64,000 bases of DNA, taken from the NCBI RefSeq assembly GCF_019968905.1, contig NZ_CP079946.1, positions 930,001 through 994,000 on the forward strand, read 5' to 3'. The notes beneath the pieces are model-generated. The model had not been told where the DNA came from. It saw nothing but the letters and a program-made list of their open reading frames with translations, and did no database searches. Shown here piece by piece: positions 16,206-24,727 of this stretch. The translations under genes were made by a program, and so were the position numbers. Origin of the DNA: Corallococcus sp. EGB. GTDB taxonomy: Bacteria > Myxococcota > Myxococcia > Myxococcales > Myxococcaceae. The number at the start of each line of letters is the position of its first letter. Position 1 is the stretch's first letter.

Positions 16206-19074
16206 GGTACGGCCCGTCATCGGGATGGGCGGAATGACGGAGATCATCAGCGACAAGGCGGAGCTGGCCAAGGGCGCGGCCCTGTTCGACGGCAAGCAGC
16301 TCACCAACCTGTCGCGCTTCGAGAACCGGCTCTTCGCGGACGCGGCGGGCTCGGGGGCGACGCCGTACAAGGTGTCGCTGGTGTTCGGCGAGGCGCGCTC
16401 GGACGTGAAGGGGCGGTGCTCGTGCATGGCGGCGCGCTCGCGCCCCTTCTGCAAGCACGCGGCGGCGCTGCTGGTGGCGTGGGCCCGGGCCCCGCAGGCC
16501 TTCGTGACGGCGGAGGCGGCCCCGGCCGCGCCCCCGGGTACGGGCGGCGCGAGGAAGAGCGTGAAGAAGGGCAAGGCGGAAGCCGGCGACCTGATGAAGG
16601 CGGGCGTCACGCAGGTGTCCACGCTGGTGCGCGAACTGGGCCTGTCCGGCGTGGCGTCGCTGGGCGCGGAGCGGCCGGAGCAGGTGCGCGCGCTGGGCGA
16701 GGCGCTCCGGGCCAACGGCCTGCGGCGGCTGTCCGCGCGGGCGGTGGAGCTGGCGGGTCTGTTGGACGCGGCGGCCGCGCGCACGGGCACCTTCGAGGCG
16801 CCGGCGTACACGGACCTGGTGGCGGACATGCTGCTCACCGCGCGCAAGGTGGAGAAGCACCTGGGCGGCGAGGCGCTGGAGTCCCGCCACGTCGAGGAGC
16901 TCATTGGCAAGACGTGGACGAAGAAGGACCGCACGCCCGTCACGGGGCTCGAGCTGGTGGAGTACGCGTTCTCCTCCAAGGTGACGCCAGACAGGTTCCT
17001 CATCCGCGAGAGCCGCTTCGTGGACCTGGCGTCCGGCGGCCACTACAGCGAGAAGCAGATCCTCCCCGCGAACCTGAAGACGGTGGCGCCGAAGATGAGC
17101 CACGCGGGCTCGGTGCTCCAGGACGCGCATGGCGGGCAGTACCCGGGCTTCGCGCCGCACCGCCTGGACCTCGAGTCGTGGAAGGACGGGGCGACCGTGG
17201 ACCGGGCGGCGCTGGAGCGGCTGGTGGAGGTGGCGCTGCCGGACGTGGCCGCGGTGATGGCGGCCTTCCAGGAGCACCGCAAGGACGTGTTCGCGCCGGA
17301 CCTGCTGCCGGTGGCCGTGCGGGTGGAGACGCTGCTCGCCAGCGGGGCCCGCTCGCAGCTCGTGGATGGCGCGGGGCGGGGCCTCTTCCTGCCCGCGGAT
17401 GCATCGCTGGAGGAGCCGCTGGCGAGCGCGCTGGAGGACGCGAAGCTCCTGGTGGTGCTCGGCGACGTGGGCCTGGAGGCGGCGCTGCCGACGCTGTTCC
17501 CCTCGGCCATCGTGGTGCGGACGCCGGAAGGGTTGGACCTGCGCCCGCTGACTCGCGCCTCGGACGTGCCCGCGTCGCCCCGGCGGCGAAGCCGGGTCCG
17601 GGCCCCCGCGACGCCGAGCGCGCTGCCCCGCAGCGGGTGGGCGGACGCGGCTCGGGCGGCGGGTGCGTCGCGGGCGGCCATCGCGCTCGCGGAGGTGCGC
17701 GACGAGCTGGCGGACGCGTTCGCCAGCGGCCTGGCGGCGCTGGGGCCTCGGACGGTGGAGCCGCTGGTGTCCCGGCTGAAGGAGCTGGGTCTGGAGAAGC
17801 CGGGCGCGCTGCTGGAGGCGCTGGCGCAGCGCTTGGATCCGGCGGAGCGGCTGGATGACTTCATCAAGGTGTACCAGGTGCTGGGCATCGCGCTGGTGAG
17901 GCTGGCGGGCGCGTTGCAGGTGGACGTGGCCGGGCTGGAGTCCGTGCCCACGCACCCGAGCATCCACGTGGTCCGGCCGGCGGAGGTGCTGAGTCCGGGC
18001 GAGGCGATGGTGCGCCGGGCGCGCGGGGAGCTGACGCGCTACGAGGCGGCGGCGCACGCGGCGCGCTACTACGCGGACCTGGGGCCGGACGCGCTGCTGC
18101 GGGACCTCTATCCCGCGTGGAGCGACGGCTCGGCGAGCGCCTTCGTGGCGCGCACGGTGGCGGCGCGCGGAGAGGAGGCGCTGGAGGTCGTGCGGGGCGC
18201 GCTGAACGAGCGCCACAGCCGCATGGTGCGCCGCACCGCCATCCGAGTGCTGGGCGCGATGGGCGGGGTTCAGGCGCGGCGCGACCTGGACGCGTTGACG
18301 CGCGCCGGGCACGACGTGGGCCTGCGCCTGTTCGCGCGGGAGACGCTGGAGGACGTGCAGGCCCGGGAGACGGGCGAGAAGGCCGTGGCGGAGCTGGCGC
18401 GGCGCCGCAAGGACAAGGCGGTGCCGCTGATGCAGGCGGCGCTGTCGGAGACGACGAAGGACGCGCGTGCCGCGGCGGTGGCGCTGCTGGCGGACCTGGG
18501 CACCGTGGCGATGCCCGTGCTGCGCCAGGTGCTGCACTCGGACCCGGCGCGCGAGGTGCGGCGCGAGGCGGCGGAGGCGCTGGCCCGGATGGGGGACGCG
18601 GACGTGCTGGACCGGTTCGTCGACATGGTGCAGGGCCGCGGCCACGACGACGTGGAGGCGAAGCACGCCGTGTACGCGCTGGGCATGCTGGGCGACGTGC
18701 GCGGCGCGGAGGCCCTGCTGCTGGCGTTCGCGGACGGGTGGAAGCCCGGCGTCGTCGCGGAGTCCATGCGCACGCTGGGGCTGGCCCTGCTGCGGCCCGC
18801 GCTGAACCTGGCGGAAGTGCGCCCGGAGGTGCTGGAGCGGCAGGCGCTGCGCGGCCTCTTCGAGGCCTTCGACCCGTCCATCCTGGCGAAGGAGCTGCTC
18901 GCCCGCGTGCTCAGGGCCAGCACGCACGTGGACCTGCTCACGCGCGCGGAGGCGTACCTCAAGGTTGCCGCGGTGAACCCGGCGGTGGGCAAGGTCGTGG
19001 CCGCGCGGCTCATGGCGCTACCCGCCGTGGCGGATGACAGGGCCCTGGCCAAGGCGGCGAAGAAGCTCCTGTGA
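16198..19074 (+). CDS. SWIM zinc-finger protein with HEAT-like repeats
   Basis: Last gene of the MoxR operon, 958 aa. The N-terminal SWIM zinc finger uses CxC (Cys74, Cys76) and CxH (Cys85, His87), a module that binds DNA or protein. The C-terminal third has repeated helical units rich in Ala/Arg/Leu with patterns such as AAAVALLADLGTVAMPVLRQ and VRREAAEALARMGDADVL, typical of HEAT repeats and suited to a large binding scaffold. The start ATG 16198 has GGGGGAG five bases upstream. With the ATPase, DUF5682 and VWA genes it makes a coupled unit, so the four proteins likely form one complex or pathway. Confidence 0.85.
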   Translation: MAEVRPVIGMGGMTEIISDKAELAKGAALFDGKQLTNLSRFENRLFADAAGSGATPYKVSLVFGEARSDVKGRCSCMAARSRPFCKHAAALLVAWARAPQAFVTAEAAPAAPPGTGGARKSVKKGKAEAGDLMKAGVTQVSTLVRELGLSGVASLGAERPEQVRALGEALRANGLRRLSARAVELAGLLDAAAARTGTFEAPAYTDLVADMLLTARKVEKHLGGEALESRHVEELIGKTWTKKDRTPVTGLELVEYAFSSKVTPDRFLIRESRFVDLASGGHYSEKQILPANLKTVAPKMSHAGSVLQDAHGGQYPGFAPHRLDLESWKDGATVDRAALERLVEVALPDVAAVMAAFQEHRKDVFAPDLLPVAVRVETLLASGARSQLVDGAGRGLFLPADASLEEPLASALEDAKLLVVLGDVGLEAALPTLFPSAIVVRTPEGLDLRPLTRASDVPASPRRRSRVRAPATPSALPRSGWADAARAAGASRAAIALAEVRDELADAFASGLAALGPRTVEPLVSRLKELGLEKPGALLEALAQRLDPAERLDDFIKVYQVLGIALVRLAGALQVDVAGLESVPTHPSIHVVRPAEVLSPGEAMVRRARGELTRYEAAAHAARYYADLGPDALLRDLYPAWSDGSASAFVARTVAARGEEALEVVRGALNERHSRMVRRTAIRVLGAMGGVQARRDLDALTRAGHDVGLRLFARETLEDVQARETGEKAVAELARRRKDKAVPLMQAALSETTKDARAAAVALLADLGTVAMPVLRQVLHSDPAREVRREAAEALARMGDADVLDRFVDMVQGRGHDDVEAKHAVYALGMLGDVRGAEALLLAFADGWKPGVVAESMRTLGLALLRPALNLAEVRPEVLERQALRGLFEAFDPSILAKELLARVLRASTHVDLLTRAEAYLKVAAVNPAVGKVVAARLMALPAVADDRALAKAAKKLL

Positions 19075-19077
19075 CGC

Positions 19078-20112
19078 TCAGCTCGCCAGCTTCGAGGTGA
19101 CGTCGATGCTGGTGGGCGAGGCCGGCACGGAGAAGGGCTTCCCGGCGGCGCCGCCGAAGTCGAGCGTGTTCAGGTTCACCGAGTACACCAAAGGGTTGCC
19201 GTAGAAGCGCACGGACAGGGTGAGCGCGACCAGGTCCTTCACGACGACCCACTGCGTGTAGTCCAGCGCGTCCTCGCCCAGCTTGTTCGTGGAGCGGCTG
19301 GTCCCGGCCGGGATGTCCACGGTGTTGAGCAGGTGGAAGGCGAGCGTGGTCGCGTCCTCCGCCGTGATGAGGGGCTGCGAGTACTGCTTGAGGTACGCGG
19401 CGCGCACGAAGCGCGCGGGCGGCGTCGAGTCCCCCGGCAGGCCGCGCATGCCGCTGCCGTGGCCGGCCGGCGCGAACGACCCGGAGCCCAGCTCCGTGGG
19501 CTTCGCGTCCCAGGGCGTCAGGTTGGCGTAGCCGCCCAGGTTCTCCAGCTGCAGCGGGAAGGGCGGGTCGTTGGTGCAGACGCCCACGGGGTTCTCGTAG
19601 ACGTGGAGCTGCCCGTGGGTGAACTCCACCACGATGCTGTTGCCCTTGGCGTCGTGGATGGGGAAGTGCAGCGGGAGCAGCTTCGCCAGCAGGTCGCCCT
19701 CCCAGACCTGCACGCTGCCGCTCGACAGCGCGTTCCGCACGTCCGCCACGGAGCCGCACGTGCCCAGCGCCCAGCTCACGAAGTCCACCAGCGCCAGCGC
19801 CTGCGCCGGCTGGCTCACCTTGGGATAGGCGGAGCCCGGCAGCCACAGCGCACCCACGGACAGGCCCTGCGCGTTGAGGCCGTCCGCGATGACCGTGTCC
19901 GTGAGCGCGGTGATGCCCACGAAGCCATACGTGGACTTCCACCTCAGGCCGGGTTTGCCGTTGGGGGCCATGGACTGGAAGGACTCGCCCGCCGCGTGGA
20001 CCAGCAACTGCGAGTTCAGGTCCAGCCCGAACTCCATGCTGCGGCCGTTGACGGCGATGGGCCCGGAGTCGACGCGGGTGTCATTGCCGGTGATCAGGAA
20101 GTCGGTGCACAT
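19078..20112 (-). CDS. Choloylglycine hydrolase / penicillin V acylase-like amidase
   Basis: Ntn-hydrolase of the linear amide C-N hydrolase family, 344 aa. Cys2 directly after the initiator Met would be the nucleophile after Met removal. Other expected residues are present: Arg24 (NGR), Asn80 (GLNAQG), Asn180 (CTNDPPF) and Arg233 (PPARF). Glu27 stands where many bile-salt hydrolases have Asp. There is no signal peptide before Cys2, so it would be cytoplasmic unless exported another way. In soil bacteria the family often acts on penicillin V or acyl-homoserine lactones rather than bile salts; the substrate here is unknown. It converges on the SWIM gene with a 3-bp gap. Confidence 0.88.
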   Translation of the reverse strand: MCTDFLITGNDTRVDSGPIAVNGRSMEFGLDLNSQLLVHAAGESFQSMAPNGKPGLRWKSTYGFVGITALTDTVIADGLNAQGLSVGALWLPGSAYPKVSQPAQALALVDFVSWALGTCGSVADVRNALSSGSVQVWEGDLLAKLLPLHFPIHDAKGNSIVVEFTHGQLHVYENPVGVCTNDPPFPLQLENLGGYANLTPWDAKPTELGSGSFAPAGHGSGMRGLPGDSTPPARFVRAAYLKQYSQPLITAEDATTLAFHLLNTVDIPAGTSRSTNKLGEDALDYTQWVVVKDLVALTLSVRFYGNPLVYSVNLNTLDFGGAAGKPFSVPASPTSIDVTSKLAS

Positions 20113-20356
20113 GGGCGTTCCTCACTGCGTGGCGGCCAATTCCTCCCACGACGGTGGGAGCGTTCCACGGTGCCGGGATGCCATTGCACGGCGCGCACCA
20201 GCAGCTCGTCAAACCGACAACCCGCCAGTTTCCAGGAGATTTGCGTGGAGGCCCGGCGCGGCGGGTCTCCACGCGCGTCCGGACGGGAGGCAGGGGCGTC
20301 CTGGCCCGACGCGGGGCATTGCGTGGCGTCCAGAATCCGGACAGCCTCCGCGCCGC

Positions 20357-21112
20357 ATGACAGCCTCCGCGCCGCCTCCCGAGCCTCCGCCGCGCCACGA
20401 CGACGCGCTCGACGCGTACGAGCTGCCGTTCCTGGAGCGGCTGTCGCTGCAACTGCTGGGCATCGTCATCGCGGTCGTGCTGCGCGTCACCGACCTGCTG
20501 CTGCTCCTGCCGCGTCCCGGGCTCATGAAGCCCTATCTGGGGTTGTGGTGGCAGCGCCTCGTGCGGACGCCCTACAGCGCGCGCCGCACCTTCGAGATGG
20601 CGCGGGTCCTCCAGACCACGGGCCAGTCCTTCCGCGAGCTGATGTATGGCGAGACGCCGCTGGTGACAGCGCTGTGGTTCCTGAGGAAGGCGGGAGTGGG
20701 GCGCGGCAGCCGGGTGGTGGACCTGGGCGCGGGGCGCGGGCGCGTGCTGCTCGCCGCGCGCTGGTGGGGCGCCGGGGCGCATGGCGTGGAGCTGCTCGCG
20801 GACCACGTGGCGCGCGTGGCGCCGTGGCTCCAGCCCGCGGGCATCACGCTCACCGTGGGCGACATGACCCGCGCGCCACTGATGGACGCGACCCACATCT
20901 TCTGCAACTGGGTGGCGTTCAGCCCGGAGACGAAGGCCCGGCTCGTCGCCCACCTGCGCACCTGCGCCCCCGGCACGCGCATCATCACCGTCACCCGTCC
21001 CATCCAGGCGGAAGGCTTCCGCGGCCATGTTCACCAGTGGATGCTCTTCACCTGGGGGTTCGAGAAAGTCTGGGTTCAAGAATACCGCCCGGACGCAATC
21101 ACAAACTCCTGA
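20357..21112 (+). CDS. Class I SAM-dependent methyltransferase with N-terminal membrane segment
   Basis: A 251-aa protein with motif I VVDLGAGRGRVLLAA for S-adenosylmethionine binding, an acidic strand-2 end (GVELLADH) and motif IV-like FCNWVAF. Before the catalytic domain is one strongly hydrophobic stretch (LLGIVIAVVLRVTDLLLLL), so the enzyme is probably tethered to the inner membrane or acts on a lipid. The acceptor is unknown. ATG 20357 is preferred; longer upstream reading has atypical composition. The 244 bases before it hold nothing else recognisable. Confidence 0.82.
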   Translation: MTASAPPPEPPPRHDDALDAYELPFLERLSLQLLGIVIAVVLRVTDLLLLLPRPGLMKPYLGLWWQRLVRTPYSARRTFEMARVLQTTGQSFRELMYGETPLVTALWFLRKAGVGRGSRVVDLGAGRGRVLLAARWWGAGAHGVELLADHVARVAPWLQPAGITLTVGDMTRAPLMDATHIFCNWVAFSPETKARLVAHLRTCAPGTRIITVTRPIQAEGFRGHVHQWMLFTWGFEKVWVQEYRPDAITNS

Positions 21113-21140
21113 CGCGTTGATGTCAGAAGTTGGTTTTAGT

Positions 21141-21181
21141 CTGCCTGCCTTCACTCGCAGTTGGATGGGAAAGGCAGGCAG
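21141..21181 (+). promoter_or_regulatory. 11-bp inverted repeat overlapping the protease ribosome-binding site
   Basis: CTGCCTGCCTT (21141-21151) and AAGGCAGGCAG (21171-21181) are perfect complements with a 19-nt loop. The 3' arm ends two bases before the ATG of the protease gene and contains the AAGGCAGG that would serve as its ribosome-binding site. In RNA the stem would hide that site; as DNA it could be an operator. Confidence 0.5.
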
Positions 21182-21183
21182 TC

Positions 21184-22161
21184 ATGCACTTCGGGTTGAA
21201 ATGCCGCGGCGCCTTCACCGCGGCGATGGTCGCCTTCATCGTGGGTGGGGGCGCGGCGCAGGCCGCGCCGGACGTGTCGGCGGACCCTACGGACAACGCG
21301 GGCTCGCGGACGTTCGCGGCGCAGTCGGACATCGCCGCGGTGCTCGCGTACTGGACGCCGGAGCGCATGGCGGCGGCGGTCCCCGTGGACGTGCCGACGA
21401 CGTCGGGGACGGCGCCCATCAGCCTGCGGCGCACGCCGGAGGACAAGGCGTGGGGCCAGGTGGACGGCGCGGAGCCCCGGGGCGGCGTGCCCATGGGGGC
21501 GGCGGACATCCACTCCATGAGCGGCCGGGTCTTCTTCACGGGCGACCAGGGTGGGAACTTCTCCTGTTCCGGCAGCACGGTGAACAGCAACGGCAAGCGG
21601 GTGGTCTTCACCGCGGGCCACTGCGTGCACGGCGGTGGCGCGGGGCGCGGCTGGCATTCCAACTGGGTCTTCGTGCCGGCGTACCACGCGGGCTCGCCCT
21701 ACGGCGTGTGGAGCGCGTATCAGCTGTGGTCGAAGAACGGGTGGATCAACAACGGGGACCGCGCCTATGACGTGGCGGCGGCGGTGATGAACCCGCTCAA
21801 CGGCGTGCGCATCGTGGACGCGGTGGGCGGCCAGGGCATCAAGTGGGGCATCGGGTACGGGCAGTACATCTACCAGTTCGGCTACCCGGCGGATCCGCCC
21901 TACAACGGCTCGCAGCTGCTCTACTGCGCGGGCACCACCTGGAACGAGAGCGGCTTCCCCACCATCAGCTGCTCCATGACGGGCGGCGCCAGCGGCGGCC
22001 CGTGGCTGGAGAGCTATGGGCAGACGTTCTGGGCGTACCTGTACTCGGTCAACAGCTGGCAGTTCTGGAACCCGGATCCGACCCACGTCTACAAATGGCA
22101 GGGCCCGTACTTCAGCTACGACACGGCGGGCAGCCTGTACGACCTCGTGAAGGACATGTAG
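21184..22161 (+). CDS. Secreted trypsin-like serine peptidase
   Basis: A 325-aa exported protease of the trypsin/V8-like (S1) superfamily. A signal peptide of about 27 residues ends after GGGAAQA. The catalytic triad is visible: His146 (TAGHC), Asp196 (YDVAAA) and Ser270 (GGASGGP). Cys pairs around 128-147 and 248-263 could form disulfides. A pro-region of roughly 85 residues probably precedes the mature enzyme. ATG 21184 is chosen because it starts a clean signal peptide; an upstream in-frame TTG at 21130 would put 18 extra residues before it. Likely used to degrade prey or matrix protein outside the cell. Confidence 0.9.
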   Translation: MHFGLKCRGAFTAAMVAFIVGGGAAQAAPDVSADPTDNAGSRTFAAQSDIAAVLAYWTPERMAAAVPVDVPTTSGTAPISLRRTPEDKAWGQVDGAEPRGGVPMGAADIHSMSGRVFFTGDQGGNFSCSGSTVNSNGKRVVFTAGHCVHGGGAGRGWHSNWVFVPAYHAGSPYGVWSAYQLWSKNGWINNGDRAYDVAAAVMNPLNGVRIVDAVGGQGIKWGIGYGQYIYQFGYPADPPYNGSQLLYCAGTTWNESGFPTISCSMTGGASGGPWLESYGQTFWAYLYSVNSWQFWNPDPTHVYKWQGPYFSYDTAGSLYDLVKDM

Positions 22162-22173
22162 CGCGTGTGCCCT

Positions 22174-22203
22174 GGAGGGAGCGGCGTCGCGTCCGCTTCC
22201 TCC
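22174..22203. terminator. Bidirectional terminator hairpin between convergent genes
   Basis: GGAGGGAGCGG and CCGCTTCCTCC form an 11-bp stem with a single G:T wobble and an 8-nt loop. It lies 12 nt after the serine protease stop and 13 nt past the M20 peptidase stop on the other strand, so it can end both transcripts. Confidence 0.6.
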
Positions 22204-22216
22204 GGGGGCCGGTGCG

Positions 22217-23611
22217 TCAGCGCGTCAGGTGCTTCAGGGTGAGGTAGACGAACTCCGCGCCGGGCTGGAGGGACGCCGCCGGGACGCGCTCGTTGGGCGC
22301 GTGCGCGGTGCGCGCGTCATCCGGAGTGAGCGCGAAGAGGTCGATGCCATACGCGTGGATGCCCGCGCGGCGCAGCGTGGCGGACTCCGTGGTGCCGGTG
22401 GACATGCGAGGAATCACCGGCGCCTTCGGCCACACCTTCGCGGCGGCGGCCTTCACCGCGCGGAACATGGCGTTGTCCCCCACGGGCGACATGGGCGAGT
22501 CCGGCGGCGACACGTCCATCTCCACCTGGACGCCCGGGTCGTTCACGGCCGCGATGATGCGCTCGCGCACGGCCACCGGGTCCGCGTCCGGCAGCAGGCG
22601 GCAGTTCACGGTGGCCTCGGCGGTGGCGGGGATGACGTTGGACTTCGTGCCCGCGTTGAACACCGTGGGCACGCAGGTGGTGCGCAGCACGGCGCCCAGC
22701 GCGGGCTCAAGCCGGGCCACGGCGGCCACCGCGTCCTCGGGCGGCGCGTCCGGCGCGGCGGCGATGCGGCGCAGCGCTTCACCCAGTTCTCCAGGGGTCG
22801 CCTGGGCGCGGCCCTGCACGTGGAGCCGGGCGGCGGGTGTCAGGTGCGCGGGGAAGGTGAGGGCGCCCACGCGCGCCACCGCCGCGGCCACCCGCACCAG
22901 GGGGCCCGCGTCCACGGGCGGCGCGGAGGAGTGGCCTCCGGGGCCCGAGGCCTTGAGCGTCACGTTGCGGGACACGCGCTCCGCGGCCTGGAGCGCCACG
23001 AAGCGCACCTCCTTGCGGTCCGGCGACAGCTCCGTGAGGCCGCCCTCGTTGAGCGCGAGCTCCGCCTCCTTCAGCTCCGGACGGTGCTCCAGCATCCAGT
23101 CCAGTCCCTGTCCGGAGCCCACCTCCTCGTCCGCGCCCAGGTACAGGAGGATGTCGCGCGAGCGCGTGCCGCCCTCCTGCTTCAGCCGGCGCAGCGCGAG
23201 GATGCTCGCCGCCGCCATGCCCTTGTTGTCCTGCACGCCGCGGCCGTAGAGCAGTCCGTCCTTCTCCGTGAGCGTCCACGGGTCGGTGGCCCACTCGGCC
23301 TTTGTGGCGGGCACCGTGTCCAGGTGCGCGAGCACGAGCACCGGCCGCCCCTTGCCGCTGCCCTTCAGGCGCACCAGCAGGTTGCCGCGACCGGGCGACG
23401 GTTCGATGAGCTCCGGTTCGAGGCCCGCCTCGCGCAGCCACTTCTCCGCCACCCGGGCCGCCGCCGTTTCGTTGCCGGGCGGGTTGGAGGTGTCCGCGGC
23501 GACGAGCTCCGCGAGCAGCGTCCGCAGCTCATCCTTCGGCGCGGGACGTGATGACGCGGCGTGGCTTGGACCCAGCGCGAACAATGCGATGACGAAGAGC
23601 AGGAGACGCAT
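22217..23611 (-). CDS. Exported M20 family metallopeptidase
   Basis: A 464-aa zinc dipeptidase/carboxypeptidase. It begins with a short signal peptide (cleavage near SHAAS). Di-zinc ligands of the M20 family can be placed: His96 in AHLDTV, Asp128 in GRGVQDNKG, the catalytic Glu162 and ligand Glu163 in GADEEVG, and a C-terminal His in TAHAPNERV. A dimerisation/lid domain lies between (GPGGHSSAPP). It should trim short peptides in the periplasm. It is divergent from the dipeptide epimerase gene, suggesting a joint role in peptide scavenging. Confidence 0.9.
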   Translation of the reverse strand: MRLLLFVIALFALGPSHAASSRPAPKDELRTLLAELVAADTSNPPGNETAAARVAEKWLREAGLEPELIEPSPGRGNLLVRLKGSGKGRPVLVLAHLDTVPATKAEWATDPWTLTEKDGLLYGRGVQDNKGMAAASILALRRLKQEGGTRSRDILLYLGADEEVGSGQGLDWMLEHRPELKEAELALNEGGLTELSPDRKEVRFVALQAAERVSRNVTLKASGPGGHSSAPPVDAGPLVRVAAAVARVGALTFPAHLTPAARLHVQGRAQATPGELGEALRRIAAAPDAPPEDAVAAVARLEPALGAVLRTTCVPTVFNAGTKSNVIPATAEATVNCRLLPDADPVAVRERIIAAVNDPGVQVEMDVSPPDSPMSPVGDNAMFRAVKAAAAKVWPKAPVIPRMSTGTTESATLRRAGIHAYGIDLFALTPDDARTAHAPNERVPAASLQPGAEFVYLTLKHLTR

Positions 23612-23707
23612 GCACGGGAGGCTCGCGCCTTCGGGCCCTGGAAGGCAACGGAAGCGGTGTTTGCAGGGAGTGCCGTGTTAAGGGTGGAGCCCTGGAGGGA
23701 TTCCGCC

Positions 23708-24727
23708 ATGGCCTCGCCGTTGAGCTTTCGCACCGTGGAGCTGCCGCTGCGTCACGCCTGGACCATTGCCCGGGGCACGAGCACGGTGAAGCGCAACGTG
23801 TTCGTGGAGGTGCGCGCGGAGGGACACGTGGGCTACGGCGAGGCCGCGCCCAACGTGCGCTACGGCGAGTCCTGGGAGTCGGTGGAGGCCGCGCTCCACA
23901 AGTTGGCCCCCGTGCTGGAGGGCCGCGACCTGCGCTACTTCCGCGACGTGTCCGAGGCCGTGGACGCGGCGCTGCCGGACAACCCCGCGGCGAAGGCGGC
24001 GGTGGACCTGGCGCTGCATGACTGGGCGGGCAAGGTGATGGGCGTGCCGCTGTACCGGATGCTGGGGGTGGACCCCACGCGGCAGCCGGTGACGTCCATG
24101 TCCATTGGCATCGACGTGCCGGAGACGCTCGCGGTGAAGGTCCGCGAGGCGGCGGACTTCCCGGTGCTGAAGGTGAAGCTGGGCGTGGACCGCGTGCAGG
24201 AGGTGTTCGGCGCGGTGCGTTCGCTCACGAAGCAGACCCTCCGCGTGGACGCGAACGAAGCCTGGAAGCCGGACGAGGCGCTGGCGCACATCCAGTGGTT
24301 GTCCTCGCAGGGCGTGGAGTTGGTGGAGCAGCCGCTGCCCGCGGCGGACGTGGAGGGCGCGAAGTGGCTGCGCGCGCGCTCGCCGCTGCCGCTGGTGGCG
24401 GACGAGTCGCTGACGAAGGCAGCGGACGTGCCGAAGCTGGCGGAGGGCTTTCACGGCATCAACGTGAAGCTCCAGAAGAGCGGCGGCATCCGCGAGGCGC
24501 TGCGCATCATCGAGACGGCGCGCGCGTGTGGCCTGAAGGTGATGCTGGGCTGCATGGTGGAGACGGGGCTGGGCATCGCGGCGGGCGCGCACCTGGCGCC
24601 GCTGGTGGATTGGGTGGACCTGGACGGCAACCTGCTGCTCGCGGAGGACCCGTACCGGGCGCATCCGGTGGTGAAGGGGCGCATCCAGCTGGGAGCGGGC
24701 GCGGGCCTGGGCGTGGAGCCCCGGTGA
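23708..24727 (+). CDS. Dipeptide epimerase (L-Ala-D/L-Glu epimerase-like), enolase superfamily
   Basis: A 339-aa member of the mandelate racemase/muconate lactonising group. Catalytic KxK is at Lys155/Lys157 (LKVKLG), metal ligands at Asp181 (RVDANEAW), Glu207 (VEQP) and Asp232 (ADES), and the second base region at KLQKSGG (about 254-260). The pattern fits L-Ala-D/L-Glu epimerases, which recycle murein dipeptides so that D-Glu can be metabolised. ATG 23708 has GGAGGGA at a good distance. The stop overlaps the GTG of the next gene, so a permease is translationally coupled. Confidence 0.9.
   Translation: MASPLSFRTVELPLRHAWTIARGTSTVKRNVFVEVRAEGHVGYGEAAPNVRYGESWESVEAALHKLAPVLEGRDLRYFRDVSEAVDAALPDNPAAKAAVDLALHDWAGKVMGVPLYRMLGVDPTRQPVTSMSIGIDVPETLAVKVREAADFPVLKVKLGVDRVQEVFGAVRSLTKQTLRVDANEAWKPDEALAHIQWLSSQGVELVEQPLPAADVEGAKWLRARSPLPLVADESLTKAADVPKLAEGFHGINVKLQKSGGIREALRIIETARACGLKVMLGCMVETGLGIAAGAHLAPLVDWVDLDGNLLLAEDPYRAHPVVKGRIQLGAGAGLGVEPR

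Noticed and set aside
16072-18927. A 951-aa gene on the minus strand
   Set aside because: Antisense shadow of the SWIM/HEAT gene; Arg/His/Gln-rich sequence typical of the wrong strand in high-GC coding DNA.
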